A stretch of 64,000 nucleotides of DNA from Mikania micrantha (GCA_009363875.1 CM018694.1:25181415-25245414); one strand, 5' to 3'; shown: positions 1 to 10,317, numbered from the stretch's first letter. Notes: generated from the sequence alone by a model not told the origin. Numbers and translations: made by a program.

Positions 1-92
1 TATTCCTTAATTTATCTGTCGAAAGGTATTATATTATGCGTTTCGTTAATTGTTTCGTGAATTTACGTATTTAAATTTAAAATAGTTTACTT

Positions 93-331
93 TTAAAACA
101 GATCGTCAATTCGGGGTGGTGAATACCGATTCTTGATAGTGACTTTGTTAAGTTCACGGTAATCAATGCACATGCAGAAAGTCCCGTCCTTTTTCTTAAC
201 ATATACAACTGGTGCTCCCCACGGTGAAAAGCTAGGTCGTATAAAACCCTTATCTAACAGCTCTTGCAGTTGTGTGGATAACTCTTGCATTTCAGATGGT
301 GCAAGTTGGTAAGGCGCTCTAGCAATCGATG
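93..331 (-). pseudogene. Ty3/gypsy reverse transcriptase fragment
   Basis: The minus strand encodes the entry to a Ty3/gypsy reverse transcriptase: the linker AP(Y)xLAPSEMQEL, then DKGFIRPSFSPWGAP, VKKKDGTFCMCIDYRELN and RIDDLF, where the frame ends in a stop. These match the start of the RT domain of the complete element at 31621-36183. Nothing upstream of the linker (toward 506) resembles gag or protease, although the frame stays open. The catalytic palm with the DD motif is absent, so this is a dead fragment of about 75 codons. It points the opposite way to the LTR end at 1329, so the two need not be one element. Confidence 0.85.
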
Positions 332-539
332 TTGAACGATTTAAACAAACGAACTTAAAACCGTGCATACTTTTGTATGTACGTTTCGAGCATTCTAACA
401 TACGTGTGTTGACACGTATGCGATTACAAACGTGATGTGACATTTCAAATAACGATACGTTATCGTAAATACACAGATTTTTCGTAGTACGCGAATTTAC
501 AAGCACGTGATCATTTTGTTTACTATCAAAGGTGCGTAC

Positions 540-1329
540 ACGGCCCCTTTTCTTATTTTAACTATTTTGGGGGAGAAAACATGTGCAAACAAACATTTTA
601 GATACATATCACTTGCATGAGTTAGCTATTTACGATAAGTGCTAACATAGAATTACAAGTCCTTACATTTCGAACCGTTTAGTTTGTCGTAGGCAAAGCG
701 TGGTAGTTGAAGATAGATCTATTGGGTTTGACAAACCTCACTTGGTAGATTGTAGGTCTACACAGGTGTTTAACTAGCCAAACCAAACATTACTATTGTT
801 TGTGCTAGACAATAGTGGAAAGGCAACCAACATTCAAACAGTCAGCTTCGGTGTCGACCGCTTATGTAAATAGTACAATGAATAGCTATCATGACTATCC
901 AATGTGTGATTATGTGATCTGCAAACATTATATACAAATAGCTTGTTCAAACAATTGATTCAAACATTTGTGATTACTCACACAAACCTGTGTATGCACC
1001 AACCTTTGTGTTGACTTGATTTGCATGTTTTCTCAGGACACTAAGGCACAAGCAAGGACAAGCAGGGACTAGGACGTTGAGTCTCATGCATACAGTTTAT
1101 AATGATTGTTGATTTAAAACATTGAACATTGTATTTATGGTTTTGCAAGTGTTACACTTTGTTGTTGGTTTTCAAAAGCTTCCGTAAATGTTAAACTCAT
1201 ATTTTACAAATTAAGACTTAATTATGTTTAAAAGCATATAGAGGTCTTTCGCTGTGTCTAATGACTGAGATCATGGTTTGTCACGGCCTAAACGGTATGA
1301 TTCCGTTAGTTGAAATTTGGGGGTGTGAC
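540..1329 (+). repeat. LTR 3' portion of a gypsy-type element (left limit uncertain)
   Basis: The segment ends at 1329 in GGGGGTGTGACA, the mirror of the TGTCACACCCC terminus of the minus-strand LTR at 26259. At 1035-1036 it carries TTTTCTCAG|GACA, resembling the acceptor-like site conserved in the other LTRs of this window (2843 minus, 29787 plus), which sets its orientation as plus. A purine-rich GGGGGAGAAAAC lies at about 569-580 and may mark the LTR start just after it; I could not prove a left end. Bases 332-540 and 1-92 hold nothing I recognise. Confidence 0.5.
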
Positions 1330-2575
1330 ACCCTAGTTGAACTTATCAAAGTCGACAACCTTAGGTTCGATGGTTCCTAACTCTTCGATTTTATCAATAT
1401 CAATATCGATTTTAGACTATGCTTGTAGGATTGATCAGTCCTCATTGATTTTGTAACAGGTTTAGCCTTGGGTTTGGCCTTCTAATTCTTCCCATAGAAG
1501 AATTCAGTTGGTCGATGTAGAAAGTATCTAGCAATGTGGCCTGGTCTTCAACATGCATAGCAGCAAACTTTGTGATGAAACTCCTTTGGGTCAAATGGTT
1601 TTACATCACAGTCACTCAGACTAGGGATAGACCTTGTGAAGGCTTGTTCCAATGACCCATTTGGAACATAAGGTTCTGATTTAGGGTTTAACTTAGAACC
1701 CGCCTCAGGAGTGACTGTGGAATAAACTCGAGTTTCCTGCTCAGTCAAAGGAGAAGGATCTGATTCTAAGACAAATTTTTTATTAACATCATCATTAATT
1801 TTAGTAAACTTAGTCTTAAAATCTTTAATCATTTCATTTTGTTTAATAGTGATTGATTCAAATCTTCCAACAAAATCAACTATGGGAACAAAATGAGATC
1901 TGCTATTTGAACAATATGTGTTCCTGGTAGCACTTCTTTCCACCTTCTTCTCCTTTGAACCTGAAACACTCACACTTTCTACACAAACCTTAGAACTGTT
2001 AGAATCATTAAGGTCAGTCCCAAAAGGATCTGCTGTAAGAGGCACTGGTTTGTTAGAACCAGTGGTGAAATCAAACCTTCGGTCTGACTTCAACAGCAGA
2101 TCATCAACAGAGGTGTTGATATTGGGCATAATGGAGTAGTTATGGTTAAATGGGGGTTTCACCTCAGTAAAACCAAGCCCAATTTTCTCCTTTCTCCTAC
2201 ACTGGACATCAATCATGTTACCACCGCGGTACTAGCATACTCATATTTATCAGCTTGAATTTTAGTTTCGGACAACTGAGTTTTAACCTGTTCCAACTCT
2301 GAGGAGAGTTCATCTATCCAATGCCTTGCGTCCTAATAGTTGGACTCTTTATCACTAAAAAGTTCTTTTAATTGTGAAACATCACGCCTTTCAGTGTCAA
2401 AATTTTCTTTTGAAAAGTGCTTCATTTATAAAAAACTCAGAGTTAAAATATTTAAGTTTGATGACTTCCTAGATTAAGTCCTTATTGTGAGACGATACTT
2501 AAAAACCTTCTCCATCCAAGAAGTAGAGCAAAGATTTTCTGTTACCTCATTGCGCTTATCAGCCACCTCAGCCAT
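1330..2575 (-). pseudogene. Ty1/copia gag, C-terminal part
   Basis: Minus-strand remains of a Ty1/copia Gag C-terminal region. An open stretch at 2216-1548 is rich in Ser, Thr, Lys and Pro (KPFDPKEFHHKVCCYAC at its end). Codons at 2570-2470 (EVADKRNEVTE, then TSWMEKVFKYR) continue the Gag that stops at 7243. Several in-frame stops lie between 2470 and 2216 and below 1450, so the reading frame is dead. The adjacent solo LTR (2576-7242) sits exactly between HAFMA and EVADK of this Gag, showing that both pieces were one gene before the insertion. This type of Gag is common in Asteraceae annotations (established knowledge, not checked). Confidence 0.7.
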
Positions 2576-2971
2576 TGTCACATCCCGAGCCGGCGGGCTG
2601 GATCGACTTTCCCGTCGGGCGGAAAGTTCTCGGGGCGCGATATCGTGAGTGATAATCGTGATGATCAGATTGTTTACATAGCATCAACATTGAGAATAAC
2701 TAAAGCATAATATAGCATAAAACTAAAGTTTACAAAGTTAAGTGACAAATGTCAACAAGACATGTGCTTCTCAAAAATACTACGTCTTCTATCTGGCATC
2801 CTCGTATGAAATCCTGAGCCTTAGCTTAATCCTGTGCATCACCTGAGAAAGCATGTGAGAAAACAAAGTCAACACAATGGTTGGTGAGTTCATATAGTTT
2901 TAGTGTTTGAAAAATAGTTTTGCAACCTCTTCAGTAAAACCTTAACCTCATTAACATCACCTGTATCATCC

Positions 2972-3053
2972 AGCTCGGTATGCTTATATATAGGGCATAC
3001 CCCTGAGTCGAGCCTACAACCCGCCCAGACGCCGTGCCACCACATACTAAGCC
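2972..3053 (-). other. Structured motif copy 1 (solo LTR)
   Basis: Read on the minus strand the outer arms are GGCTTAGTATGT and GCATACCGAGCT, pairing at 11 of 12 positions counting G-T wobbles. Between them lie GTGGTGGCACGG, GGGC, an inner GGGTTG/CGACTC stem, and TATGCCCTATATATA. Confidence 0.7.
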
Positions 3054-3213
3054 ACATAGGACATTGTTGTTAATGATGATTAAGCATTTTACCTATCATT
3101 CAATTCCGTCATAGTTTCATGCATTATGTCTAGAAGTTTAAGTTATCTACCCAATAGCATTCCCAAATCCCTTCGGTAACAACCTTAATCTCATTAACAT
3201 CACCTGTATCATC

Positions 3214-3294
3214 CAAATCGGTATGCTTATATATAGGGCATACCCCTGAGTCGAGCCTACAACCCGCCAGACGCCGTCCCACCACATACTAAGC
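3214..3294 (-). other. Structured motif copy 2 (solo LTR)
   Basis: Minus-strand arms GGCTTAGTATGT and GCATACCGATTT; 10 of 12 positions pair, with more wobbles than in copy 1. The core GTGGTGGGACGG and TATGCCCTATATATA is retained. Confidence 0.65.
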
Positions 3295-3462
3295 CACATA
3301 GGACATTGATGCTAATGATAATTAAGCGTCTTACCTATCCTCCAATCCTATCATAGCTTCAAGTATTCTGATTAAGACTTCATATCGTTTAATGTTCTAG
3401 AATTAGCTTTTGCAACTCTCTAGGTAACAACCCTAACCTCATTAACATCACATGTATCATCC

Positions 3463-3545
3463 AACTCGGTATGCTTATATATAGGGCATACCCCTGAGTC
3501 GAGCCTACAACCCGCCCAAACGTCGTCCCATCACATACTAAGTCA
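3463..3545 (-). other. Structured motif copy 3 (solo LTR)
   Basis: Minus-strand arms GACTTAGTATGT and GCATACCGAGTT. Relative to copy 1 one G-C pair is replaced by A-T through a change on both sides. The core ATGGGACGACG is slightly altered and TATGCCCTATATATA is kept. Confidence 0.65.
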
Positions 3546-3659
3546 CATAGGACATTGATGCTAATGATAATTAAGCGTCTTACCTACCATCCATTTCATT
3601 CATAGCTTCAACATTTAGATTAAGTTTACAGCATTAGTGGAAAAATGAGAAATCACTGA

Positions 3660-4160
3660 ATGGGAAGCACTGAGAGGCCATCAGTCTACTCCTCAGAATC
3701 CTGACCATGGAGAACACCCTTTTTGGTAAGCACTGAGAGGCCAAAAGGTCTGATCTACAATAGTCCTAGCTACATAGAACACCCCTGGCAAGCACTGAGA
3801 GGCCTGTTGGTCCATTCTATAATAGCCAATAGCTTTAGCATTATGTTTAAGTTTATAGCATGAGTGGACAATGAGGAATCACTGTATGGAAAGCACTGAG
3901 AGGCCAACAGTCTGTTCCTCCAAGTCCTGACTATGAAGGTCACCCTATGGCAAGCACTGAGAGACCGACGGTCTGTTCCTTCAAGTCCCGACTATGGAGA
4001 ACACCCTATGGCAAGCACTGAGAGGCCAAATCAGTATGTTCTACCATAGTCTATAGCTTTAGCATACAAGTTTATAGCATTCAGATAGCATAGCATTTAC
4101 GTATCTTGCACACAAGTACAAGCTTCACAACCGGTAGGGCAAGCACTGAGAGGCCAAACC
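3660..4160 (-). repeat. Array of AAGCACTGAGAGGCC units
   Basis: The 15-mer AAGCACTGAGAGGCC (plus-strand reading) or a one-base variant starts at about 3665, 3728, 3790, 3891, 3952, 4012 and 4141. Four of the six steps are 60-63 bp, with the shared intervening text GTCTGTTCCTCCAAGTCCTGA or similar. It is a degenerate ~62-bp tandem array inside the LTR. Confidence 0.85.
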
Positions 4161-4179
4161 GTTGTTTTAGCATGGCAAG

Positions 4180-4560
4180 CATATAAGCATACAAGTGTTT
4201 ATAGCATTCGTAGTTCTAAGCAATTAGCATGTATGTATGTAGCATTATCATAGAATCATAAGCTTTTAGCACTAACTTTAGCATTTCCCCTTAGCATTAG
4301 TACATAGCATCATCATTAGCTTTTAGCATCAATTTATAGCTTTAGCATATAGTGTTAGCTTGGCATTTAGTATTAGCATGTAGCATTAGCATTTAGTATT
4401 AGCATATAGCATTATCATTTAGTATTAGCATATAGTATTTAGCATTAAGCAATTGCATATAGCATTAAGCATATAGTTTAAGCCTCTAGTTTGTATCATA
4501 AGTATCAAGCATGTAGCTTTTCAAAGATAAGAGTTTTCAAGCATAAGCTTTAGTGTAAGC
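4180..4560 (-). repeat. TAGCAT-rich low-complexity stretch
   Basis: Dozens of TAGCAT, TAGTATTAGCAT and AAGCATATAG words in series on the plus strand. No coding signal. From 4560 to 5066 I see only AT-rich LTR sequence. Confidence 0.8.
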
Positions 4561-5066
4561 ATCATGTTTATGTTTAAAAACATTAAATAACATTTCTATA
4601 ATTTATTAAAATGTTTAACATGCTTCTCAGTCCCGAGGTAAAAACAAAATAGTTAGATAAGGGACAAATGAACTCACCTTGTGTTTGTAGTGGTTGACTA
4701 AGTAAAACAAGAATGCACGCGCTCGTTGTTTGTACTTGTTGTGGTGCTCAAGATCCTGTATTGATTTCACGTGATTTGTAACTTGTAAGTATTTATTGTA
4801 TTTGATTTGTGTGCGTGTAGGTGTTAGCCCTAAAGTTGGCCAACACTTGTGAGTCTCGGTCTTTATTCGGCCCTAAGTTAGTTGTTATTGCCTTGACAAC
4901 AATTTCTCCCAACCAGATCTAAATTAATTTACTTGATTATTAAATGTTTTTAGGCTTCCTTTGAATCTCTATTGTGACCAAAGAATTTTAAGTGTAAAAG
5001 CTTGGGTTTTAGCTTCATTGTTAATCGTCTTTAACATATTGTAGCCTATCTTGATGTTCATTGAAA

Positions 5067-5400
5067 CTTAAACCTTGTGGGCCTCATGTTGGGCCAAACT
5101 AGTCAATATGGGCCGAATGGTTGCTATTGGGCCTTTGGAGGCTATGTGTGAGCCAAGTAGGTTGTTGGGCCAATTTAAACGTATGGGCCTTATTAGTCTT
5201 CATGGGCTGAATTGTTGGATCAAACCATAAGTCTTGGGGCGAATGTTTTGTATGTGGGCCCCATTTAGGCAAGGTGGGCCAATTATTCTTTTGGGCCTAG
5301 AATAGTGTGGGCCGAGCAATAGTGTTGTTGGGCCGCATTGAGGAATGGGCTAGAACAGATGTTTTGGGCCGAAGGACACTTAGGCTCTTTTAGCCATTAT
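5067..5400 (-). repeat. Array of GGCCCA words
   Basis: On the plus strand about twelve TGGGCC words (plus two GGGCT variants) occur in about 330 bp at irregular 15-40-bp spacing in otherwise unrelated sequence. The same kind of array in the opposite orientation lies at 42130-42400. TGGGCC is the core of plant site II (TCP-binding) elements (established knowledge). Confidence 0.75.
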
Positions 5401-5489
5401 GGACCGAATAGGTAATGTGGTTGGGTTAACCTCATAGACATGGTTGAGCTGCACATCGTACTTCATCTCCAAATCCGAAATTTCAAATC

Positions 5490-6190
5490 CAGCGAACATG
5501 TTACTCAGCCACCCCAGGTTCGGTGGTGACACAAGACTTGGCGAACCTCCAAGGGTTCGGCTAGCGTGGCATTGTTCGGCTAGGAGGTTCGTGAGAGTAA
5601 TAGCCAAAGGTTCGGGGCAAGGTTCGAAATCAAAGGTTCGCAGCCATGTTTAGGAGGTTCGGCCATGGGGCATGCATTAGGGTTCGGCTAATGGCTGGTT
5701 CAGGGTTCGGTGGTACTAGTTGGCGAACCTAGGTAAGGTTCGCATGGGAAGTTCGCTTGATGGACGTCGGGTTCGCCGCTGGTGGGTTCGGTAGTAGGTC
5801 CTGAAGGTTTGGCTAGGGTTCTCCCATGCATCTCCTGCATGGGTTCGGCTGTCTTGGTTCGTGGCTCCCCCCTGCCTTGGTCACCCTCAAAGGTTTGGCC
5901 ACCTGGGGAATCAGTCTCTAAAGGTTCGTTCGTAGAGTACAAGGGTTCGGTCCCTAGCGTAGGTTCGGCTGTGGTGTGAGGATAACAGGGTTCGGCCAGC
6001 AACTGTTAGGGCTTCCAACCCATAGGTTCGGCCAGCATATATTCCCACGAACCCTGTAACTCGACGATCACCACCATCGTTCTCGTCGAACCTGAGAACT
6101 TGTAGGGTCCTCCCATGATAATGACTATGCTACTAAGCTTCTCGTGGGTTTGGGTTTCGAATTTGCAGCCGGCTAAGTGATGGGTTCGAA
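5490..6190 (-). repeat. Array of CGAACC words
   Basis: The plus strand carries some twenty-five GGTTCG words at irregular spacing; on the minus strand, the element's sense, they read CGAACC. The word spacing makes open frames on both strands (for example 5700-6002 minus, rich in Glu-Pro) that are by-products of the repeat. Equivalent arrays sit at the same LTR position at 27950-28390, 37770-38205 and 41590-42090. Confidence 0.85.
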
Positions 6191-6236
6191 TAACATACTA
6201 TAAAACCCTATATTTCGAGTTGTTCAAGCGTGATTA

Positions 6237-6475
6237 CCTCAAATTTAGTCGGGCCACTTCATAGATCAGTTGTATTTCCTTGTAGAGGGAGTCGAGAGCT
6301 TCGCTTGGACACCAAGAACACGTAATTCCGCCAAGAAACGAGCGAGTTATGATCGTTTGAAGTCTTGAACTTCTAGAGAAAGAGAGAGAAAACAGGAGAG
6401 AGTTTTAGAGAGAGAGAGGCTGAAAAATGAGATGAAAGCCTCATTTGGGGCTTTAAATACCCCGAGGGTATTCGG
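6237..6475 (-). promoter_or_regulatory. LTR core promoter and candidate leader splice donor
   Basis: Minus-strand TATTTAAAGCCCC (near 6453-6468) is a TATA-like box. It is followed by a CT-rich leader (CTCTCTCTCT, 6370-6420) and, at 6237, GAG|GTAATCA, a good splice donor. The same order (TATA-like box, pyrimidine-rich leader, GAGGTA) recurs at 41188-41412, 19589-19803 and 27553-27771. No transcript evidence is available here. Confidence 0.5.
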
Positions 6476-7242
6476 GTTCGTTTCGGTTGCTCAGTTTTCG
6501 TCTCCGTTGCGTTTATGGACCGTAACGCGTGCGTTCTTGCAATTTAATTAAAAGAATTTATTTTAAGTGTTTGGAAGTTGGTTATTTCTAATAATTATTA
6601 AAAATATCATTTTACTTGATTTATTTATCGTAATTTGTTATTTTAAGCGTTTCAAAATTTCGTTCGCGTAATAATTAAAATAGTTTCTTTTAAATTTATT
6701 TCTGATGAGTTTTAAAATTGTAAAACAGCAAATATTATATTTCCTTAAATTTATTATCATTCGTCTCGTCTTCGTTTTCGTTTCGTCAAAACGCGTCACT
6801 TACGCGCGTTTTCGTACAGAGCGCTAACTGTACGAACAGGATCGTACGTTTCACTTTCTGATTTTGTTTTCTACTTTTTCGGTCATCATTTCAGATTGTT
6901 AAACCCTCAGATTTATTCGTACAGATCGTCACCTATACGAATAGTTCGTCGGTTTAGCATTCTGTAACAACTGTTATGGTTTTATTCTGTTTATCCTCGC
7001 CTACGTTTTTACATAATAATATCAAATCAAACATGTATGTATCTGTTCATTGTTGTCTGATGTGTTTCTGACTGTTTAAACCATAAGGTTTAAATCAGGA
7101 TTTCAGAAACATAGTATAATAGTCTGTGTTTAGTAACTAGTGTCAATAGTATCGATATAGTTCACATAGTTTGTACTTGAGTTACTGTGCAATCTACTGT
7201 GCAACTTACTGTTTCGGTAACGATTCCGGCACATATGTTAAA

Positions 7243-8285
7243 GCCATGAACGCATGGCTCAACGTCATCTCAAGCTCTTGCACTTGATCACTCCAGTCAT
7301 AGGAGTCAGTTTCCTGCGTGACCAATGCTTTGGATGTACTTGCTCCTCCTCCATCTACAGCCTTCTCATCAGGCTTCTTCTCTGCCTCCTTCACAACCTT
7401 GGGCAGCTTACATTCCCGAGCGAAGTGACCGGGCTGGTCACAGTTGTAGTAACTCAGCTTTAACTTGTCAAATCCCTGCTTCCTCCCTGGGTTGTTTCCA
7501 AAACTGTTCCTGCCATACTTTTTGATGAACTTCTTTGCCCGAAAGACTGCCATGGCCATCTGCTATGAGATATCCATTTCTTCCACATGAGCTGGGATGA
7601 TCAGCTCCAAGTTGTCTTGAGTGAGATTGGCCGGTGCCAATTCTCCAGCAATGAAAGCATTGTAACTGTTCATGAATCCTTTGAACAGCAGCATATTCTC
7701 CTCACTCTATGGGCTGATTTTGGGCACTGAACTGACTTGCCCTGAAGAAATGAATGCAGTCTCAAAAGGAACAGATTGAGATGAAGGGGTCTGGTAATGC
7801 TGAGATCCAAAAGCTTGAAAATGGATGGAAGACAAGAGAGCAGCATTCTTAGATGCAGGAGTAACGCCCATTGAACTGGCATGATTAAGTGCTCTTTGTT
7901 TGTCATCCATGTCATATGAGTTGATAATCGAGATCAACTCACTGAGAGAAGTCTTGTGCATGTCTTTTGTCCTCTTGATTGTTGTGTAGTTGGAGTTCCA
8001 GTTGTATGGCAGTGAGTTCAAGAGTTTCTTGTTAACTTCTCCCTTTGACATTTCAATCCCAGCACTAGTCATCTCTGTCATCAGATGAGTAAATCGGTTG
8101 AGTTGGGCTTCTAGGGACTCTCCCTTGACATGATTAAACATGTTGAACTGTTGCCTCATCATGTCTTTGCGACTTTCTCTCATTTCCTCATTCCCTTCGA
8201 AACGTTCCACTAACGCATCCCAGAGTTGTTTGGCGGTCTGGTGCTCCTTGAACCCATGAGCCACATCAGTTGACAGCGCCATAGT
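7243..8285 (-). pseudogene. Ty1/copia gag, N-terminal part and zinc knuckle
   Basis: Minus-strand copia Gag. Codons from 8282 give the UBN2-type Gag core (KQLWDALVERFEGNEEMRES, then FNHVKGESLEAQLNRFTHLM and KKLLNSLPYNWNS). An in-frame stop follows at about 7707. Further codons (MAMAVFRAKKFIKKYGRNSF) lead to a zinc knuckle at about 7460-7415, YYNCDQPGHFAREC, in which the first cysteine of CX2CX4HX4C is a tyrosine. The frame runs to HAFMA at 7243, where the solo LTR interrupts it; the continuation is at 2570. The 5' end of gag is missing at 8285. Gag packages retrotransposon RNA; this copy cannot, given its stops and lost cysteine. Confidence 0.85.
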
Positions 8286-8660
8286 CGGCTTTCAGTTATT
8301 ATGAACCATTCGGTTTTCGATTTTCGGTTTTTTCGGTTTCAATTTGGTTTTTGGTTTTTTTATTTTTTTTTGTTTTTGTTGTTCTTTGTTCTATTTCACA
8401 TCCAATATTGAAAATAATAACATGTTTAACAATGAATAATTCATATATTAATTGATCGAACACCAACTATACATATTAACTTTTAAACAAGATTAAAAAT
8501 CGGATCATTTCAGTTTTTATAATATGAAAAACCGAACCGAAAAATTCAGTTTTGTTTTTTCGGTTCGGTTTATCGGTTAATTCGTTCCGTTTCGTTTTTT
8601 TCGGCTTTTTGTTCCAAAATTTTTTGTTAATAACATTTTTATGCTTATAATATAAAATCA
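8286..8660. repeat. CGGTTT-rich low-complexity stretch
   Basis: Long runs of TTCGGTTTT and CGGTTCGGTTT words with AT-rich filling. Similar stretches are at 43322-43655 and, with ATTCGG words, 42700-42990. These look like decayed non-autonomous DNA transposons, but I could not define terminal repeats. Bases 8661-8833 hold nothing clear beyond a CACGTG box. Confidence 0.5.
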
Positions 8661-8761
8661 TGAATTTTTTTTCCGAAAATTAATTAGCTAGCAAGGGTTT
8701 ATTACCTTTTCAAGTAAAAAGTTTTCTTTCAAAGCAAAGAGTCTCTCCTGTATGGTATAAT

Positions 8762-8767
8762 CACGTG
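8762..8767 (+). promoter_or_regulatory. G-box (CACGTG) upstream of the BAHD gene
   Basis: CACGTG lies 192 bp before the chosen start codon. It is the consensus for bHLH and bZIP factors; a single hexamer is weak evidence. Confidence 0.3.
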
Positions 8768-8833
8768 AAAGCCTACATCAAACGAATTGGGAAAGAAAAA
8801 CAAATATGTCTGTAAAGGAATCTTTCTCGAATG

Positions 8834-8880
8834 AATAAATAATTAATAATTAATAATTAATAATTAATAATTAATAATTA
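8834..8880 (+). repeat. (AATAATT)n microsatellite
   Basis: A short word, AATTAATA or close to it, is repeated about six times, about 80 bp before the start codon of the BAHD gene, probably in its promoter or 5' UTR. Confidence 0.9.
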
Positions 8881-8958
8881 TAGATAGGTCGTCCATAAAT
8901 CAAATCAAATGTGACTCCATCCCATCCTTACTCTCCTCCTCCTGTCCGTGCGCACCAG

Positions 8959-10317
8959 ATGGCTCCGGCGCCAACTGTAACCTGTGTTTCCGAATGGTTC
9001 ATCAAACCATCAAACGATGATCTCCCACGAGATGAATACCAACAACCACCACCAATCCACCTGACTCCCTTTGAGCTCCTTTTCCTCAACGCCAACTACA
9101 GCCAAAAGGGTCTTCTTTATACAAAACCTGATCAAAATCAAGGTTTTTCCATCACCACTTTCTTAGATGACCTCCGCCGCTCTCTCTCCGCCACCCTCAC
9201 TAATTTCCACCCTCTCGCCGGCCGTTTGGCCACTCGAAAGCAATCAAACCCACCTTCATATGTCATCTACTTAGATCCCGATAACAGCCCCGGGATCAAA
9301 TTTGTTTACGCGACGGCAAAGGATGTAACTGTGTCCGACATCCTTACTCCAAACGACGTCACGTTATTTCATCCATTCTTTGACCTTAATCACGCCATTA
9401 ACCACGACGGTCATACTCTGCCCTTGTTATCAGTTCAGGTGACCGAGCTTGTTGATGGTATCTTCATCGGTGGCTCCGTCAACCACGTTGTGGCTGATGG
9501 AACATCTTTCTGGCGTTTCATGACTTCTTGGAGCCAAACACATCTCAGATCCAACACAAATGCTTCTTTCAAACGAACACCCATCGAGGGATGTGATCCT
9601 ATCATAAATCTTCCCTACACCCATCACCATCAATTCATCGAACGAATTCAGTCTCCTCCACAGGTCAAAGAGAGATTCTTCCAGTTGTCATCGTCTTCCA
9701 TCTCCAAACTCAAAGCAAAGGCGAATGAAGAATGTGGTATGCTAAAGATATCAAGTTTACAAGCAGTATCCGCACTTTTGTGGAGGTGCATAACACGAGC
9801 AAGACGTCCACCACCAGATGCTGAAACGGTATGCAAGCTTGCAACTAGTAACCGGCATAGGCTGAACCCACCTTTGCCAGATGAATATTTTGGCAATCCG
9901 GTTAACCTGGTGAGGGGAACAGCAACGGTGACGGATTTGATCATGACTACTGATCAAGGTCTTGGTTGGGCGGCTTTGCAGTTACATGAAGCTGTGAGGA
10001 AGCATGATGATACAGCAGTCAAACAATGGATTCACTCATGGACTAAATCACCGTCAATAATGAAAATGAGTGGGGTGTTTGAACACGCCAACACTATAAC
10101 CATCGGAAGCTCACCAAGGTTTGACATGTACGCATGTGAATTCGGATTGGGGAAAGCTGTTGCCACTAGAAGTGGTTGCTCAAACAAGGCCGATGGGAAA
10201 ATCACATTGTTTCCTGGTCGGGATGGGGACGGGAGCATGGGTGTAGAACTTTGTCTTTTGCCACAGTATATGATGGAATTGGAATCTGATCAGGAGTTCA
10301 TTAGTGCCCAAAAATAA
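8959..10317 (+). CDS. BAHD acyltransferase (HXXXD type), uncharacterised clade
   Basis: Single-exon gene of 452 codons, the usual length of plant BAHD enzymes, which move an acyl group from acyl-CoA to an alcohol or amine in the cytosol. The catalytic motif HVVAD lies at about residues 176-180 (NHVVADG). The structural motif normally DFGWG reads EFGLG at about 394-398. The N-terminus (VSEWFIKPS, then IHLTPFELLFLN and YSQKGLLY) resembles the At3g50280-like group, whose substrates are mostly unknown. I chose the ATG at 8959 (CACCAGATGGCT, good context); the frame stays open upstream to 8911 but without another ATG. AATAAA at 10415 is a likely polyadenylation signal. No frameshift or stop: probably functional. 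The gene stands between transposon remnants. The substrate cannot be told from sequence. Confidence 0.93.
   Translation: MAPAPTVTCVSEWFIKPSNDDLPRDEYQQPPPIHLTPFELLFLNANYSQKGLLYTKPDQNQGFSITTFLDDLRRSLSATLTNFHPLAGRLATRKQSNPPSYVIYLDPDNSPGIKFVYATAKDVTVSDILTPNDVTLFHPFFDLNHAINHDGHTLPLLSVQVTELVDGIFIGGSVNHVVADGTSFWRFMTSWSQTHLRSNTNASFKRTPIEGCDPIINLPYTHHHQFIERIQSPPQVKERFFQLSSSSISKLKAKANEECGMLKISSLQAVSALLWRCITRARRPPPDAETVCKLATSNRHRLNPPLPDEYFGNPVNLVRGTATVTDLIMTTDQGLGWAALQLHEAVRKHDDTAVKQWIHSWTKSPSIMKMSGVFEHANTITIGSSPRFDMYACEFGLGKAVATRSGCSNKADGKITLFPGRDGDGSMGVELCLLPQYMMELESDQEFISAQK

Larger units (their letters stand above)
2930..3610 (-). repeat. Three tandem ~240-bp units, each with one structured motif
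   Basis: Units beginning near 2935, 3178 and 3420 share AACCTTAAYCTCATTAACAT, the structured motif, then CATAGGACATTG and a TAATGATRATTAAGC tail. Copies differ by scattered substitutions and small indels. They lie 100-770 nt upstream of the candidate splice acceptor at 2843 (minus strand). Confidence 0.85.
2576..7242 (-). mobile_element. Solo LTR of a long-LTR gypsy (Tekay-like) element
   Basis: A 4667-bp LTR with no internal domain, lying in minus orientation. Its 3' end is at 2576 (TGTCACATCCCGAGCC on the plus strand) and its 5' end at 7242 (minus strand TTTAACATATGTGCCGG; the expected TG has become TT). It is flanked by a perfect 5-bp target duplication GCCAT at 2571-2575 and 7243-7247. 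The 3' end matches the LTR of the minus-strand element at 26259, and the 5' end aligns with the LTR starting at 40388. Its length suits Del/Tekay chromoviruses. It arose by insertion into the copia gag followed by LTR-LTR recombination (inference). Internal parts are listed separately. Confidence 0.88.

Noticed and set aside
3660..4160. CRISPR-like direct repeats with spacers
   Set aside because: Plant nuclear context, irregular spacing, repeat-like spacers, no cas genes: an LTR-internal tandem array.
5700..6002. 100-codon frame rich in Glu-Pro across the CGAACC array
   Set aside because: The frame is open only because the repeated word lacks stops; other frames and the + strand are open too. 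No start context or homology.
8911..8958. Extended N-terminus of the BAHD protein from GTG at 8911
   Set aside because: Non-ATG start, Pro-rich and unlike the family; the ATG at 8959 has good context and gives the usual length.
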